A program made the position numbers and the translations under genes. Source: an uncultured Ruminococcus sp. (lineage in GTDB: Bacteria > Bacillota > Clostridia > Oscillospirales > Acutalibacteraceae). Taken from it: a stretch of DNA of 64,000 bases. Position 1 is the stretch's first letter. Every line of letters begins with the position of its first letter. Under the pieces are notes generated by a model. It saw only the letters and a program-made list of their open reading frames with translations, made no database searches and was not told the origin of the DNA. This document shows, in pieces, positions 53,335 through 62,858 of the stretch. The DNA lies in the NCBI GenBank assembly GCA_902800005.1, contig CADCCP010000013.1, positions 29,628-93,627 of the forward strand, written 5' to 3'.

Positions 53335-55148
53335 TTTTCCAACTTCTTTCTTTGTTCTGATTCAGGGAGAGGGGCAGTTTCGATAACTTCGGCAGGAATG
53401 AATTTTCCATGCCTTTTTCTAAGGAGGAACAGGGCAGTTATACCGCCTGCTGTGATTATCACTGATATTATGCACATGGCGATAATATCGCTGACATTGG
53501 GTGTGGATACATCAAAATGTATCTCTGCACAAGCCGACTTCAATTCAAGAGCAACTGTTTTACTATTCGATTTGGTGTCGGCATTTTCTGTTTTGGAAGT
53601 ACCGTTTTCGGCATTGTAGGTGATATTCATTTTTTTGATAATATCACCGTATTTTGCCGTGACACAGTAGGTTATGGGGGTATCGATGTTTTTGCCGACG
53701 ATGAGCGGAGAAAGGTCAAGATGTTCGGTAAATTTCTTAGTTGTGCGGAGTGTCATAAAGGGCGTGTAGGAAGAAGTATCGGTTTTGTTCTGAGAGCCGA
53801 ATACGTTGGCAAAGGCGAGATTTACTTCTTCGGGAGTGCCTGTAAACTTTACCGTACAGGTATTTTTACCGCCGTCAACATTACTTTCTGCATTTATTCC
53901 CATGTGTTCAAAGTACGACAGGGCATATTTTACGGCTTCATTACCGCCTGTGGCAATGTCATACTTGAAAGTGACGGCTTTTTCAAGGGTGTTTCCGTCA
54001 AGAGCCGTGAAATCTACATCTATTGCTGAACAAGTGTATTGCTTGCCGTCATTGATACGGAGTTTTATAAAAGAGTCCGTACTCTTGATAGCAGAGAGTT
54101 TGCCGTAACGGTTGGAGTCCATGAGGTTTGTTGCAGGAGTCCACTCGCCGTTTTCATAAAGCTGACATTCACTGAGTTCTGCCGAGCCTTCCACCTGATA
54201 GGTGTATTCAATGGGAACATTGACATTACTGTTTGATATGTAGTTTGAGAAATCAAGGGTTTCAGTAAAAGAGTTCTGTTCGGCAAGAACGGTGCTTCCG
54301 ACAGACTTGTCCGTGTAGGAGATGTCGCAGTAAACGGAATGGAGAAGATTGCTTGTATAGCCTGCAAGCTCTTTTAAAGAGAGGTCATCATATCTGACTT
54401 TATAGAGATATATGCCGTGATCGAGAAGCCATTCGGATTTTGAAGCCCCCTCTGTAATGCCTTTAAAGTAGTTTGTGAGTTTGTCATTGAGTTCATCAAA
54501 AGTCGTCTGTGTGATGGTGAAGCTGATGGTACGGTCAAAAACATCTTTCTGATTGACGGTATCAATGGCGATCTTCTGAATGGGATAGCCCGACAGCTTA
54601 TTTACAGATATGATCGGAGATGTTTCCGCACTGTCACTTCCGAATGAAACAACAGAATTTTTTTCGGACATCTTGAAGTCAAGGTCTTCAAAATTCTCTG
54701 CATCAGCCCCGTCATGTATCCATTTGAAAAGCTGTGTACTTGAGAAATCCTCCTGCAATTTCCAACCTTGTGTAAGAACGGTGTCGGGATTTGAAAAGGC
54801 GATATTGACAGGTGTACCCGTGATTTTTTCGACTTTTTGGGAATAGTCGTGTGCGGAGTTGAATTTCAGCACAAAGCTGTATTTTATCTTGCCGTCAGCG
54901 GTGTCCTTTGAATACTCCATTATGTCGGGACAGTATTTCTGCACGACTTTATCAAGAGAACTTTCAGTTGATGAGCCTGTTGTACTTTCGGGGAATGTCA
55001 TGGTGACAGTCCTTGAACCCGAAAAAGACTTGTCAAATTGCAGAGATGTAGAGACATCAACATTTTCATCTGTTTTTTGAGAACATGATGCAAGTACCGC
55101 CACAGATGACAGAATACCAAGTAAAATTAATGTGATTTTTTTTAACAA
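53331..55148 (-). CDS. Lipoprotein with additional C-terminal membrane helix
   Basis: 605 residues. N-terminal signal with lipobox VLASC (~20). A long beta-rich extracellular part with no recognised domain follows (~25-545; Ser/Thr-rich, spaced ITFTQ-like repeats, two DLSPLI / DFSNYI blocks that may be repeats). A helix (~555-577, IIAMCIISVIITAGGITALFLL) and a basic cytoplasmic tail end it. It would be held at both ends. Start is TTG 55148 with AAAGGAAG upstream; GTG 55157 sits on that site. In an operon with the HAD phosphatase and queH. Confidence 0.75.
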   Translation of the reverse strand: MLKKITLILLGILSSVAVLASCSQKTDENVDVSTSLQFDKSFSGSRTVTMTFPESTTGSSTESSLDKVVQKYCPDIMEYSKDTADGKIKYSFVLKFNSAHDYSQKVEKITGTPVNIAFSNPDTVLTQGWKLQEDFSSTQLFKWIHDGADAENFEDLDFKMSEKNSVVSFGSDSAETSPIISVNKLSGYPIQKIAIDTVNQKDVFDRTISFTITQTTFDELNDKLTNYFKGITEGASKSEWLLDHGIYLYKVRYDDLSLKELAGYTSNLLHSVYCDISYTDKSVGSTVLAEQNSFTETLDFSNYISNSNVNVPIEYTYQVEGSAELSECQLYENGEWTPATNLMDSNRYGKLSAIKSTDSFIKLRINDGKQYTCSAIDVDFTALDGNTLEKAVTFKYDIATGGNEAVKYALSYFEHMGINAESNVDGGKNTCTVKFTGTPEEVNLAFANVFGSQNKTDTSSYTPFMTLRTTKKFTEHLDLSPLIVGKNIDTPITYCVTAKYGDIIKKMNITYNAENGTSKTENADTKSNSKTVALELKSACAEIHFDVSTPNVSDIIAMCIISVIITAGGITALFLLRKRHGKFIPAEVIETAPLPESEQRKKLEK

Positions 55149-55228
55149 TGCTGTCACTTCCTTTGTTTTTTAATTATTTTGCATAAATAGCAACAGAAAA
55201 ATTTGTAAGTCGTGCCAATATGCTTTAA

Positions 55229-55257
55229 TTGACTTTAGCCCTTTAAAGTGATATAAT
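55229..55257 (+). promoter_or_regulatory. Orphan promoter pointing into the amidohydrolase 3' end
   Basis: TTGACT (55229-55234), 17 bases, TATAAT (55252-55257) on the + strand. No + strand gene follows before 56202; transcripts would be antisense to the amidohydrolase gene. Confidence 0.45.
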
Positions 55258-55276
55258 ATCCAAGTACTTTTCTTTT

Positions 55277-56104
55277 TCAGGAGAGTATCTTTTCGGCATT
55301 ACGATGTAATATCAGATCTTTTTCGGTGTCGGATATGTCGGGCAAGGCTCTGAAATGTTCAAGATACGCCTTTTGGTCATTCCACGGACTGTCCGTTGCA
55401 AAGAGAATTTTATCCGCACCATGTATTTTAATAACATCTGTAACTTCTTTTGCAGTAGTGTCACACCAACTTCCCAATTCCGAAAATGAACAGCTTATAT
55501 CTAAATAGCAATTACTGCCGAGAAGATATTTTTTTACATCTTCATGTACTCTTATACCGCCCAAGTGTGCAAATATCATGAACGGCTCACCTGTTGCAGA
55601 ACGGATATTATCGAGAATTTCCCTTGCTTTCTTAGGGTGACAGTGTATCGTGTCAAAAGCGGGATCTGCTCCTGCATGGGTGACGATCTTTAACCCCTGT
55701 TCTGCACATTCCTTTATGATCTTTATGTATCTTTCATCATATATAAATGTATCGGTGTAATCGGGGTGAATCTTTACTCCTTTAAAGCCGTTTTCTTTTA
55801 AAAAACGAATTTTTTCGGGAATATCGTCATCATCGGGGTGTATTCCGCCGAATGATACGAGATTTTTATGATTCATGTTGATATTGAGGGCAAATTTATT
55901 TATCGTGTCAAACTGACCTTTGCGTGTCGCAACGGGAAGTATAACGGATTTATCTATCCCTGCATTTTCCATGCTTTCCAAAAGTGCCGACAGAGTGCCT
56001 TTTGTGTAAACATCGGTGACGGCTGGGGCTGAACTCATTAAAGTTTGTATCGTCTTTTCGGCTATCTTGTCGGGATAGACGTGTGTATGAAAATCTATTA
56101 CCAT
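55277..56104 (-). CDS. Amidohydrolase family metal-dependent hydrolase
   Basis: 275 residues, amidohydrolase_2 type TIM barrel. Metal-binding motif DFHTHVYP at the start (~4-11), then FGGIHPDDDD, GVKIHPDYTD (~112), VTHAGADPAF (~145), AHLGGIRVH (~183), and the late Asp in FATDSPWNDQ (~240). Substrate not defined; relatives include decarboxylases of aromatic acids and other hydrolases. It stands next to and divergent from the arylacetate operon, which makes an aromatic-acid role conceivable but unproven. ACGAGG precedes the ATG. Confidence 0.88.
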   Translation of the reverse strand: MVIDFHTHVYPDKIAEKTIQTLMSSAPAVTDVYTKGTLSALLESMENAGIDKSVILPVATRKGQFDTINKFALNINMNHKNLVSFGGIHPDDDDIPEKIRFLKENGFKGVKIHPDYTDTFIYDERYIKIIKECAEQGLKIVTHAGADPAFDTIHCHPKKAREILDNIRSATGEPFMIFAHLGGIRVHEDVKKYLLGSNCYLDISCSFSELGSWCDTTAKEVTDVIKIHGADKILFATDSPWNDQKAYLEHFRALPDISDTEKDLILHRNAEKILS

Positions 56105-56133
56105 ATTTTTACCTCGTTTATTTTAATGTGTGC

Positions 56134-56159
56134 TTAAAATATAACACATATTATTTTAA
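56134..56159. promoter_or_regulatory. Candidate operator in the divergent region
   Basis: Perfect inverted repeat TTAAAATA-N10-TATTTTAA between the amidohydrolase and the symporter genes. A second pair ATGTGT/ACACAT overlaps it at 56126-56149. All A/T-rich, so chance is possible. Confidence 0.35.
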
Positions 56160-56201
56160 AAATATTTCTTTAAAAGAATAAAGAAAGGGAGAAAAAACAA
56201 A

Positions 56202-57875
56202 ATGGATATGTTCATCAAAATTCTGTTCCTTGTCATCTTTTTTGCTGTGATGATAGGAGTAGGCATCTACTGTCGCAAACAGGCAACAGATGTAAACGGC
56301 TTTGTACTCGGTAATCGCTCGGTAGGTCCTTGGCTTACGGCTTTTGCATTCGGTACATCTTACTTTTCGGCAGTTATCTTTGTCGGATATGCAGGTCAGT
56401 TCGGTTGGAGATTTGGTCTTGCTTCAACATGGATAGGCTTGGGAAATGCCTTTATAGGCTCTCTCCTTGCATGGAACATTCTCGGCAGACGTACCCGTGT
56501 AATGACTCAGCACATTGATTCCGCTACAATGCCCGACTTTTTTGCAAAGAGATATAATTCAAATGCACTTAAAATTGCATCGGCTGTAATTATATTTATA
56601 TTCCTCATTCCGTATACTGCTTCACTTTATAACGGTCTTTCAAGACTGTTTCAAATGGCTTTCGGTATTCCTTATGAATATTGCGTAATAGCTATGGCGG
56701 TTTTGACAGGTGTATATGTAGTTCTCGGCGGATATATGGCTACGGCTATAAATGACTTCATTCAGGGAATTATAATGCTGTTCGGTATAGTTGCAGTTAT
56801 AGCGGCTGTTCTCAGAGTAAACGGCGGACTTCAAGCAACTATTGCACTTCTTTCACAGGAAAGTGTTGAAGTTGCAAACGGAATAGAATTTAAAGGTGTA
56901 TTTGCATCATTCTTCGGTCCTGATATATGGGGCTTGATAGGCGTTGTAATACTTACATCTCTCGGTACATGGGGACTTCCTCAGATGGTACAGAAATTTT
57001 ATGCTATCAAATCGGAAAAGTCCATCAGCACAGGTACTATCGTTTCAACGATATTTGCGATCATAGTTGCAGGCGGTTGTTACTTCCTCGGCGGTTTCGG
57101 CAGACTTTTCGGTGAAATGGGTGCAGACGGTAAACCCGTCGGCGGATATGATTCCGTTATCCCGACAATGCTTGAAAATCTTTCACCTGTTCTTATAGGT
57201 ATCGTTGTTATACTTGTACTTTCGGCTTCAATGAGTACACTTTCAAGTCTTGTACTTACATCAAGTTCCGTTTTGACAATGGATTTCATTGATCCCGTGT
57301 TCTGCAAGAAAAACGGCATGACAGAAAAAAGAAAAGTTCTCCTTATGAGAATATTCATTGTATTCTTTATTGCAGTTTCCGCAATTATCGCTATCGTTCA
57401 GGCTAAATCTCCTGTTCTGTTCATCTCTCAGATGATGGGCGTTTCATGGGGTGCTTTGGCAGGTGCATTCCTTGCTCCGTTTATGTACGGTCTTTACATG
57501 AAAAAAGTTTCTAAAACTGCTGTATGGGTGAATTTCGTTCTTGGTATAGGAATTTCGGGTGCATCTTTTGTATGCAATCTTACAGGCGTTAAATTTGATA
57601 ACGCTGTTCTTGAATACTTCAAGTCACCTATAAATGCCGGTATGCTGGCTATGCTTTTGGGAATAGTCATAACTCCCATAATCACTTTTATAGCTCCTGC
57701 AAAGGACATGGAAAGAGTGGAAAAAATATTTGCTTGCTATAATAAGAAAATTACTGTATCATATAAGCAGGCTATAAGCGGTGATGAAGTTGTTGAAGAA
57801 GTCGTTACCGAAACAAAAACAAATGCAAATACAGCTCCCAAGAGAGCTAAAAATAAATCAAGGAAAGGGAAATGA
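56202..57875 (+). CDS. Sodium:solute symporter family transporter
   Basis: 557 residues with ~13 membrane helices, SSS (SLC5) family. FVLGNRSVGPWLTAFAFGTSYFSAVIFVGYAGQ near the start and the sodium site region LSASMSTLSSLVLTSSSVLT (~338-357) are typical. A ~45-residue basic C-terminal tail ends in KSRKGK. Relatives carry proline, acetate, phenylacetate or other organic acids. Its position as first gene of an operon with two phenylacetate-CoA ligases suggests uptake of arylacetates or related acids. AAAGGGAG precedes the ATG. Confidence 0.9.
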   Translation: MDMFIKILFLVIFFAVMIGVGIYCRKQATDVNGFVLGNRSVGPWLTAFAFGTSYFSAVIFVGYAGQFGWRFGLASTWIGLGNAFIGSLLAWNILGRRTRVMTQHIDSATMPDFFAKRYNSNALKIASAVIIFIFLIPYTASLYNGLSRLFQMAFGIPYEYCVIAMAVLTGVYVVLGGYMATAINDFIQGIIMLFGIVAVIAAVLRVNGGLQATIALLSQESVEVANGIEFKGVFASFFGPDIWGLIGVVILTSLGTWGLPQMVQKFYAIKSEKSISTGTIVSTIFAIIVAGGCYFLGGFGRLFGEMGADGKPVGGYDSVIPTMLENLSPVLIGIVVILVLSASMSTLSSLVLTSSSVLTMDFIDPVFCKKNGMTEKRKVLLMRIFIVFFIAVSAIIAIVQAKSPVLFISQMMGVSWGALAGAFLAPFMYGLYMKKVSKTAVWVNFVLGIGISGASFVCNLTGVKFDNAVLEYFKSPINAGMLAMLLGIVITPIITFIAPAKDMERVEKIFACYNKKITVSYKQAISGDEVVEEVVTETKTNANTAPKRAKNKSRKGK

Positions 57876-57881
57876 TAAGAA

Positions 57882-59183
57882 ATGATGTTTCAGAAAGACA
57901 TTGAAACAATGCCCAGAGAGGAAATCGAGAAAATTCAGCTTGAAAGACTGAAAGAAACAGTTAAATACTGCTATGACAATATACCGCTGTATCACAAAAG
58001 ACTTGATGATGCAGGGGTAGGGGACGGCTCTAAAATAAAGGTGCTTTCCGATATAGAATACATTCCTTTCACGACAAAGGACGATTTCCGTGACAACTAT
58101 CCTTTCGGCATGGTTGCAACTCCCATGAGGGATATTGTCAGAATACACGCTTCTTCGGGTACGACAGGCAAGCCCACAGTCGGCGTATATACAAAGGAAG
58201 ATATAAGAATATGGGCTGATCTCGTATCCCGTGTAGCAGTTGCAGGCGGTGTCACGGCTGATGATATTATTCAGATAAGTTTCGGTTACGGCTTGTTTAC
58301 GGGTGCTTTGGGACTTCACTACGGTATGGAAAATATCGGTGCAACTGTCATTCCCGCATCTTCGGGCAATACCGAAAAACAGCTTATGATGATGCGTGAT
58401 TACGGTGTAACAGGTCTTGTTGCAACTCCGTCTTATGCTTTGTATCTCTCGGAAGCCGTAAAAGAAGCCGGCTATCCGTTGTCGGATTATAAACTCCGTC
58501 TTGGAATACTCGGTTCAGAGCCTTGTACCCCCGCTATGCGTTCACAGATAGAAAGCAATTTCAATATCCGTGTATCCGACAACTACGGCATGACAGAGTT
58601 AGGCGGTCCCGGTGTATCGGGCGACTGTGAAGCAAGAGATGGTATGCACTTTGCGGAAGATCATTTCTTACCCGAAATAATCGACCATGATACAGGTAAA
58701 AGACTTGGTGAAGGTGAAGTCGGTGAACTCGTCATCACAACTCTTACAAGGCGTGGTATGCCTGTTTTGAGATACAGAACAAAGGATATAACTAAAATTA
58801 CATATGAGCCTTGTTCATGCGGAAGAACTCATGCAAGAATGGCTAAAACTATGGGCAGAACTGATGATATGCTTATCATCAAGGGCGTTAATGTATTCCC
58901 GACACAGATAGAAAATATCCTTATCAATATAAAGGATATTGCACCGCATTATAAACTTATCATCACAAGAGAGAATTACAGAGATAGTCTTGAAATACAG
59001 GTCGAACTTGAAAATGTGGAATTGCTTGAACAGTATCAGAGATTGACAGACCTCAAAAAGTTCATTGAAGCAAAAATGCAGTCTATTCTTGGTTTGAGAA
59101 CAAAAGTAACTCTCGTTGCACCGAAAACTATCGAGCGTTTTCAGGGCAAGGCTAAGAGAATAGTCGATTTGAGAAATCAGTAA
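57882..59183 (+). CDS. Phenylacetate-CoA ligase, copy 1
   Basis: 433 residues. ATP + arylacetate + CoA to arylacetyl-CoA + AMP + PPi. ANL superfamily, PaaK type. P-loop SSGTTGKPTVGVYT (~93-106), DNYGMTELGGPGV (~232-244), LRYRTKDIT (~300), and C-terminal GRTDDMLIIKGVNVFPTQIE (~328-347). Starts six bases after the symporter stop. Slightly different from copy 2 in the substrate-binding region, which hints at different aromatic acids. The physiological direction and substrate are inferred. Confidence 0.92.
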   Translation: MMFQKDIETMPREEIEKIQLERLKETVKYCYDNIPLYHKRLDDAGVGDGSKIKVLSDIEYIPFTTKDDFRDNYPFGMVATPMRDIVRIHASSGTTGKPTVGVYTKEDIRIWADLVSRVAVAGGVTADDIIQISFGYGLFTGALGLHYGMENIGATVIPASSGNTEKQLMMMRDYGVTGLVATPSYALYLSEAVKEAGYPLSDYKLRLGILGSEPCTPAMRSQIESNFNIRVSDNYGMTELGGPGVSGDCEARDGMHFAEDHFLPEIIDHDTGKRLGEGEVGELVITTLTRRGMPVLRYRTKDITKITYEPCSCGRTHARMAKTMGRTDDMLIIKGVNVFPTQIENILINIKDIAPHYKLIITRENYRDSLEIQVELENVELLEQYQRLTDLKKFIEAKMQSILGLRTKVTLVAPKTIERFQGKAKRIVDLRNQ

Positions 59184-59197
59184 AAGGTGGTATATAC

Positions 59198-60937
59198 ATG
59201 AAAGCGTTGATGATAGGAAATGCCGCATTGGCAAGAGGTCTTTATGAATCGGGCTGTTCCGTTATATCAAGTTATCCCGGTACGCCGAGTACGGAAATAA
59301 CAGAGGAATTTGCAAAATTCAATGATACTTACTGTGAATGGGCTCCTAATGAAAAAGTCGCTATGGAAACGGCTTTCGGTGCATCTCTCAGAGGAAAGCG
59401 TTCCGCTTGTTGTATGAAACACGTTGGTTTGAACGTGGCAGCCGATCCGCTGTTTACCATGTCATATACAGGCGTTAATGCAGGTATGGTAATATGCGTT
59501 GCAGATGATCCCGGTATGCACTCATCTCAGAATGAACAGGATTCCCGTCACTATGCCATAGCTGCAAAAGTTCCCATGCTTGAACCGTCAGATTCACAGG
59601 AAGCCCTTGATTTTGCAAAGATCGCTTATGAAATTTCGGAAACTTTCGATACACCTGTATTCATAAAGATGTGTACAAGAGTTGCACATTCACAGAGTAT
59701 CACCGAAACAGGCGAAAGAGTTGAAATTACAAAGGAATATGTAAAAAATCCTCAGAAATATATCATGGCACCTGCAAACGCTATTAAACGTCACCCGTTT
59801 GTCGAGGAAAGAACCGCTAAATTGACGGAGTATGCAGAAACATCTCCCCTCAACAGAATTGAAGAAGGAAATGGCGAAAATGATTTCGGTATCATCACTT
59901 CATCTACTTCATATCAGTATGTAAAAGAGGTTTTCGGAGATACCGTTTCAGTTTTGAAATTGGGTATGGTAAATCCCCTTCCCGTTAAGATGATAAAAGA
60001 TTTTGCCGAAAAAGTCGGTAAAGTTTATGTTATAGAAGAACTTGATCCGATTATTGAAACACATTGTAAAAATATCGGTGTTGAGGTAGTCGGTAAAGAG
60101 AAATTCTCGATAATGGGCGAATTTTCACAAAAGACTATTGCAAAGGCTTTCGGACTTGCCGATAAAGAGAATGTCTGTCTTGATACGGCAGTACCCGTAA
60201 GACCGCCTATGATGTGTTCGGGCTGTCCTCACAGGGGTATTTACTATGTTCTTGCAAAGAATAAAATAACTGTACTCGGTGATATAGGCTGTTATACATT
60301 GGGTTCAATGCCGCCTCTCAATGCCCTTGACATGACACTCTGCATGGGTGCATCTGTATCGGGACTTCACGGTTATAACAAGGCAGGCGGTCAGGAAACC
60401 GAAAATAAAACTGTCTGTGTAATAGGTGACTCAACTTTCATGCACTCAGGTGTAACAGGCTTGATAAATATTGCTTATAACCAGTCAAATTCAACTGTTA
60501 TAATTCTCGATAACTCCATTACAGGTATGACGGGACATCAGCAGAATCCTACAACGGGATATAATATAAAAGGTGATCCCGCAGGTAAAGTTAATTTGGA
60601 AAGTCTTTGTCATTCGGTAGGCATTAACTCTGTAAGAGTTGTTGATCCGTATAATTTGGAAGAATGTGAGAGAGTTGTCAAAGAGGAACTCGCAAAGAAT
60701 GAACCGTCTGTCATCATCTCACGCAGACCTTGTGTTCTTTTGAAGTACGTCAAGCCGAAAAAACCGCTGTATATCAATCCCGATAAATGTCGTGGCTGTA
60801 AACGCTGTATGAAATTCGGCTGTCCGTCGATTTCTTTCAGAGATAAACACGCCGTTATCGACAATACATTGTGTATCGGTTGCGGAGTTTGTGCAAGTCT
60901 TTGTCCGTTTGACGCTTTTGAAAGTGAGGGAGAATAA
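59198..60937 (+). CDS. iorA: Indolepyruvate ferredoxin oxidoreductase, alpha subunit
   Basis: 579 residues. With IorB it oxidatively decarboxylates arylpyruvates to arylacetyl-CoA with ferredoxin, or runs in reverse. SYPGTPSTEITEE (~23-35) starts the pyrimidine-type domain. TPP-binding region GDIGCYTLG (~363) to VIGDSTFMHSGV (~408). Two [4Fe-4S] motifs lie at the C terminus, CRGCKRCMKFGCP (~527-539) and CIGCGVCASLCPF (~558-570); the first has a K-F-G variation between the last two cysteines. AAAGGTGG precedes the ATG. Confidence 0.94.
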   Translation: MKALMIGNAALARGLYESGCSVISSYPGTPSTEITEEFAKFNDTYCEWAPNEKVAMETAFGASLRGKRSACCMKHVGLNVAADPLFTMSYTGVNAGMVICVADDPGMHSSQNEQDSRHYAIAAKVPMLEPSDSQEALDFAKIAYEISETFDTPVFIKMCTRVAHSQSITETGERVEITKEYVKNPQKYIMAPANAIKRHPFVEERTAKLTEYAETSPLNRIEEGNGENDFGIITSSTSYQYVKEVFGDTVSVLKLGMVNPLPVKMIKDFAEKVGKVYVIEELDPIIETHCKNIGVEVVGKEKFSIMGEFSQKTIAKAFGLADKENVCLDTAVPVRPPMMCSGCPHRGIYYVLAKNKITVLGDIGCYTLGSMPPLNALDMTLCMGASVSGLHGYNKAGGQETENKTVCVIGDSTFMHSGVTGLINIAYNQSNSTVIILDNSITGMTGHQQNPTTGYNIKGDPAGKVNLESLCHSVGINSVRVVDPYNLEECERVVKEELAKNEPSVIISRRPCVLLKYVKPKKPLYINPDKCRGCKRCMKFGCPSISFRDKHAVIDNTLCIGCGVCASLCPFDAFESEGE

Positions 60938-60939
60938 TT

Positions 60940-61512
60940 ATGGCAACTAAAAATATTATGATAGTCGGTGTAGGCGGTCAGGGTTCTCTGCTTGCTTCAA
61001 AGCTTCTCGGCAGACTTCTCGTAGATGAAGGTTTTGATGTAAAAGTAAGTGAAGTTCACGGAATGAGTCAGCGTGGCGGTTCCGTCGTTACATACGTCAA
61101 ATTCGGTGATAAAGTTTATTCTCCTATCATAGAGGAGGGCGAGGCTGATTTTATCGTCAGCTTTGAGAAGATAGAGGCTGCAAGATATATCAAAGATTTG
61201 AAAAAAGGCGGAACTATTATCGTCAACACTCAGCAGATAGACCCTATGCCCGTAATTATCGGAAATGCGGAATATCCTGCAAATGTCCTTGACGAGATGA
61301 AAGAAAAGGGCGTTAATGTAGATGACATAGATGCACTTGCATTGGCATCTCAGGCAGGTTCTGCAAAGGCTTGTAATATAGTTCTCATGGGCAGACTTGC
61401 AAAATACTTTGATATTCCCCGTGAAAAGTGGGAGACCGCTATTGAAAAATGTGTAAAACCCGCTTTTATAGAGATAAATAAAAAGGCATTCGAACTCGGT
61501 TATAATAACTAA
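60940..61512 (+). CDS. iorB: Indolepyruvate ferredoxin oxidoreductase, beta subunit
   Basis: 190 residues, the gamma-type domain of 2-oxoacid:ferredoxin oxidoreductases. GVGGQGSLLASKLLGRLL (~9-26), EVHGMSQRGGSVVTYVKFG (~38-56), and a CoA/partner-binding end. Normal for IorB. Starts two bases after the IorA stop with GAGGGAG inside the IorA end as ribosome site. Cytoplasmic, acts as a dimer of heterodimers with IorA. Confidence 0.94.
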   Translation: MATKNIMIVGVGGQGSLLASKLLGRLLVDEGFDVKVSEVHGMSQRGGSVVTYVKFGDKVYSPIIEEGEADFIVSFEKIEAARYIKDLKKGGTIIVNTQQIDPMPVIIGNAEYPANVLDEMKEKGVNVDDIDALALASQAGSAKACNIVLMGRLAKYFDIPREKWETAIEKCVKPAFIEINKKAFELGYNN

Positions 61513-61527
61513 TGAAAGAGTGATAAT

Positions 61528-62844
61528 ATGGAAAACAGATATTTCCAAAAAGAATTTGAAACAATGCCTGTTGAGGAGATCAAAAAGTTACAAGATGAAA
61601 AAATTGTAAAACAGGTCGAATATGTATATAATAATGTAGAGTATTACCGTAACTTGATGGATAAGAAAGGTGTAAAGCCCGAAGATATAAAAGGTACGGC
61701 TGACTTGCATAAATTGCCGTTCCTGAAAAAAGATGATCTAAGAGAAGCATATCCTTATGGACTTCTTGCAACTGATTTGAAAAACTGTGTCAGGATACAC
61801 TCTACATCAGGTACGACAGGTAAACGTGTAGTAGCATTTTATACCCAGCATGATATTGACTTGTGGGAAGACTGCTGTGCAAGGGCAATTACAGCGGCAG
61901 GCGGTACAGATGAAGACGTTTGTCAAGTGTGCTATGGTTACGGATTGTTTACGGGCGGTTCGGGACTGCATGGCGGTTCACATAAGGCTGGCTGTCTTAC
62001 ACTCCCCATGTCAAGCGGTAACACAGACAGGCAGATTCAATTTATGATGGATTTAAATTCAACTATACTTTGCTGTACACCGTCTTATGCGGCTTATATA
62101 GGCGAAACTCTCAAAGAAAAAGGCTACAAGCCCGAAGATAACAAGCTGAAAGCCGGAATTTTCGGTGCAGAGCCTTGGACAGAAGAAATGCGTAGAGATA
62201 TAGAAAAATCTCTCGGCATTAAAGCCTATGATATATACGGCTTGACGGAAATGAGTGGACCTGGTGTAGCATTTGAGTGCTGTGAACAAAACGGTATGCA
62301 CATCAATGAAGATCACTTTATCGCTGAGATAATAGACCCCAATACAGGTGAAGTTCTGCCCGAAGGTACAAAAGGTGAACTTGTATTCACATCTCTTGAC
62401 AAAGAGGCTTTCCCGCTGTTGAGATACAGAACAAGAGATATATGTGTTCTCACAAGAGAAAAGTGTTCATGCGGAAGAACTTTCATTAAAATGGCTAAAC
62501 CTATGGGACGTTCCGATGATATGATGATAATTAAGGGTGTAAACGTATTCCCAAGTCAAATTGAAGCTGTATTGCTGAATAAGGGTTATGCACCGAATTA
62601 TCAGATAGTGCTTGACAGGGTGAACAACTCCGATACATTTGATATATATGTAGAGATGGGCGGAGAGGACTTTGCAGACAGTCCGAAGTACATCACCAAG
62701 AAAGAAAAAGAATTGCAGGACGCTATGAAAGCAATGTTGGGTATCAATCCGAAACTTCACCTTGTTGCACCCAAGACTATTGCACGTTCCGAAGGCAAGG
62801 CTGTCCGTGTCATTGATAACCGCAGACGTTACGGCAATTTATAA
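61528..62844 (+). CDS. Phenylacetate-CoA ligase, copy 2
   Basis: 438 residues. Same family and motifs as the copy upstream: TSGTTGKRVVAFYT (~94-107), DIYGLTEMSGPGVAFEC (~232-248), LLRYRTRDIC, GRSDDMMIIKGVNVFPSQIE (~332-351). The two copies flank iorAB and differ enough to be old paralogues. They may serve different acids (for example phenylacetate versus indoleacetate or 4-hydroxyphenylacetate). Starts 15 bases after iorB. Confidence 0.92.
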   Translation: MENRYFQKEFETMPVEEIKKLQDEKIVKQVEYVYNNVEYYRNLMDKKGVKPEDIKGTADLHKLPFLKKDDLREAYPYGLLATDLKNCVRIHSTSGTTGKRVVAFYTQHDIDLWEDCCARAITAAGGTDEDVCQVCYGYGLFTGGSGLHGGSHKAGCLTLPMSSGNTDRQIQFMMDLNSTILCCTPSYAAYIGETLKEKGYKPEDNKLKAGIFGAEPWTEEMRRDIEKSLGIKAYDIYGLTEMSGPGVAFECCEQNGMHINEDHFIAEIIDPNTGEVLPEGTKGELVFTSLDKEAFPLLRYRTRDICVLTREKCSCGRTFIKMAKPMGRSDDMMIIKGVNVFPSQIEAVLLNKGYAPNYQIVLDRVNNSDTFDIYVEMGGEDFADSPKYITKKEKELQDAMKAMLGINPKLHLVAPKTIARSEGKAVRVIDNRRRYGNL

Positions 62845-62858
62845 AGGAGGTTTTACAA

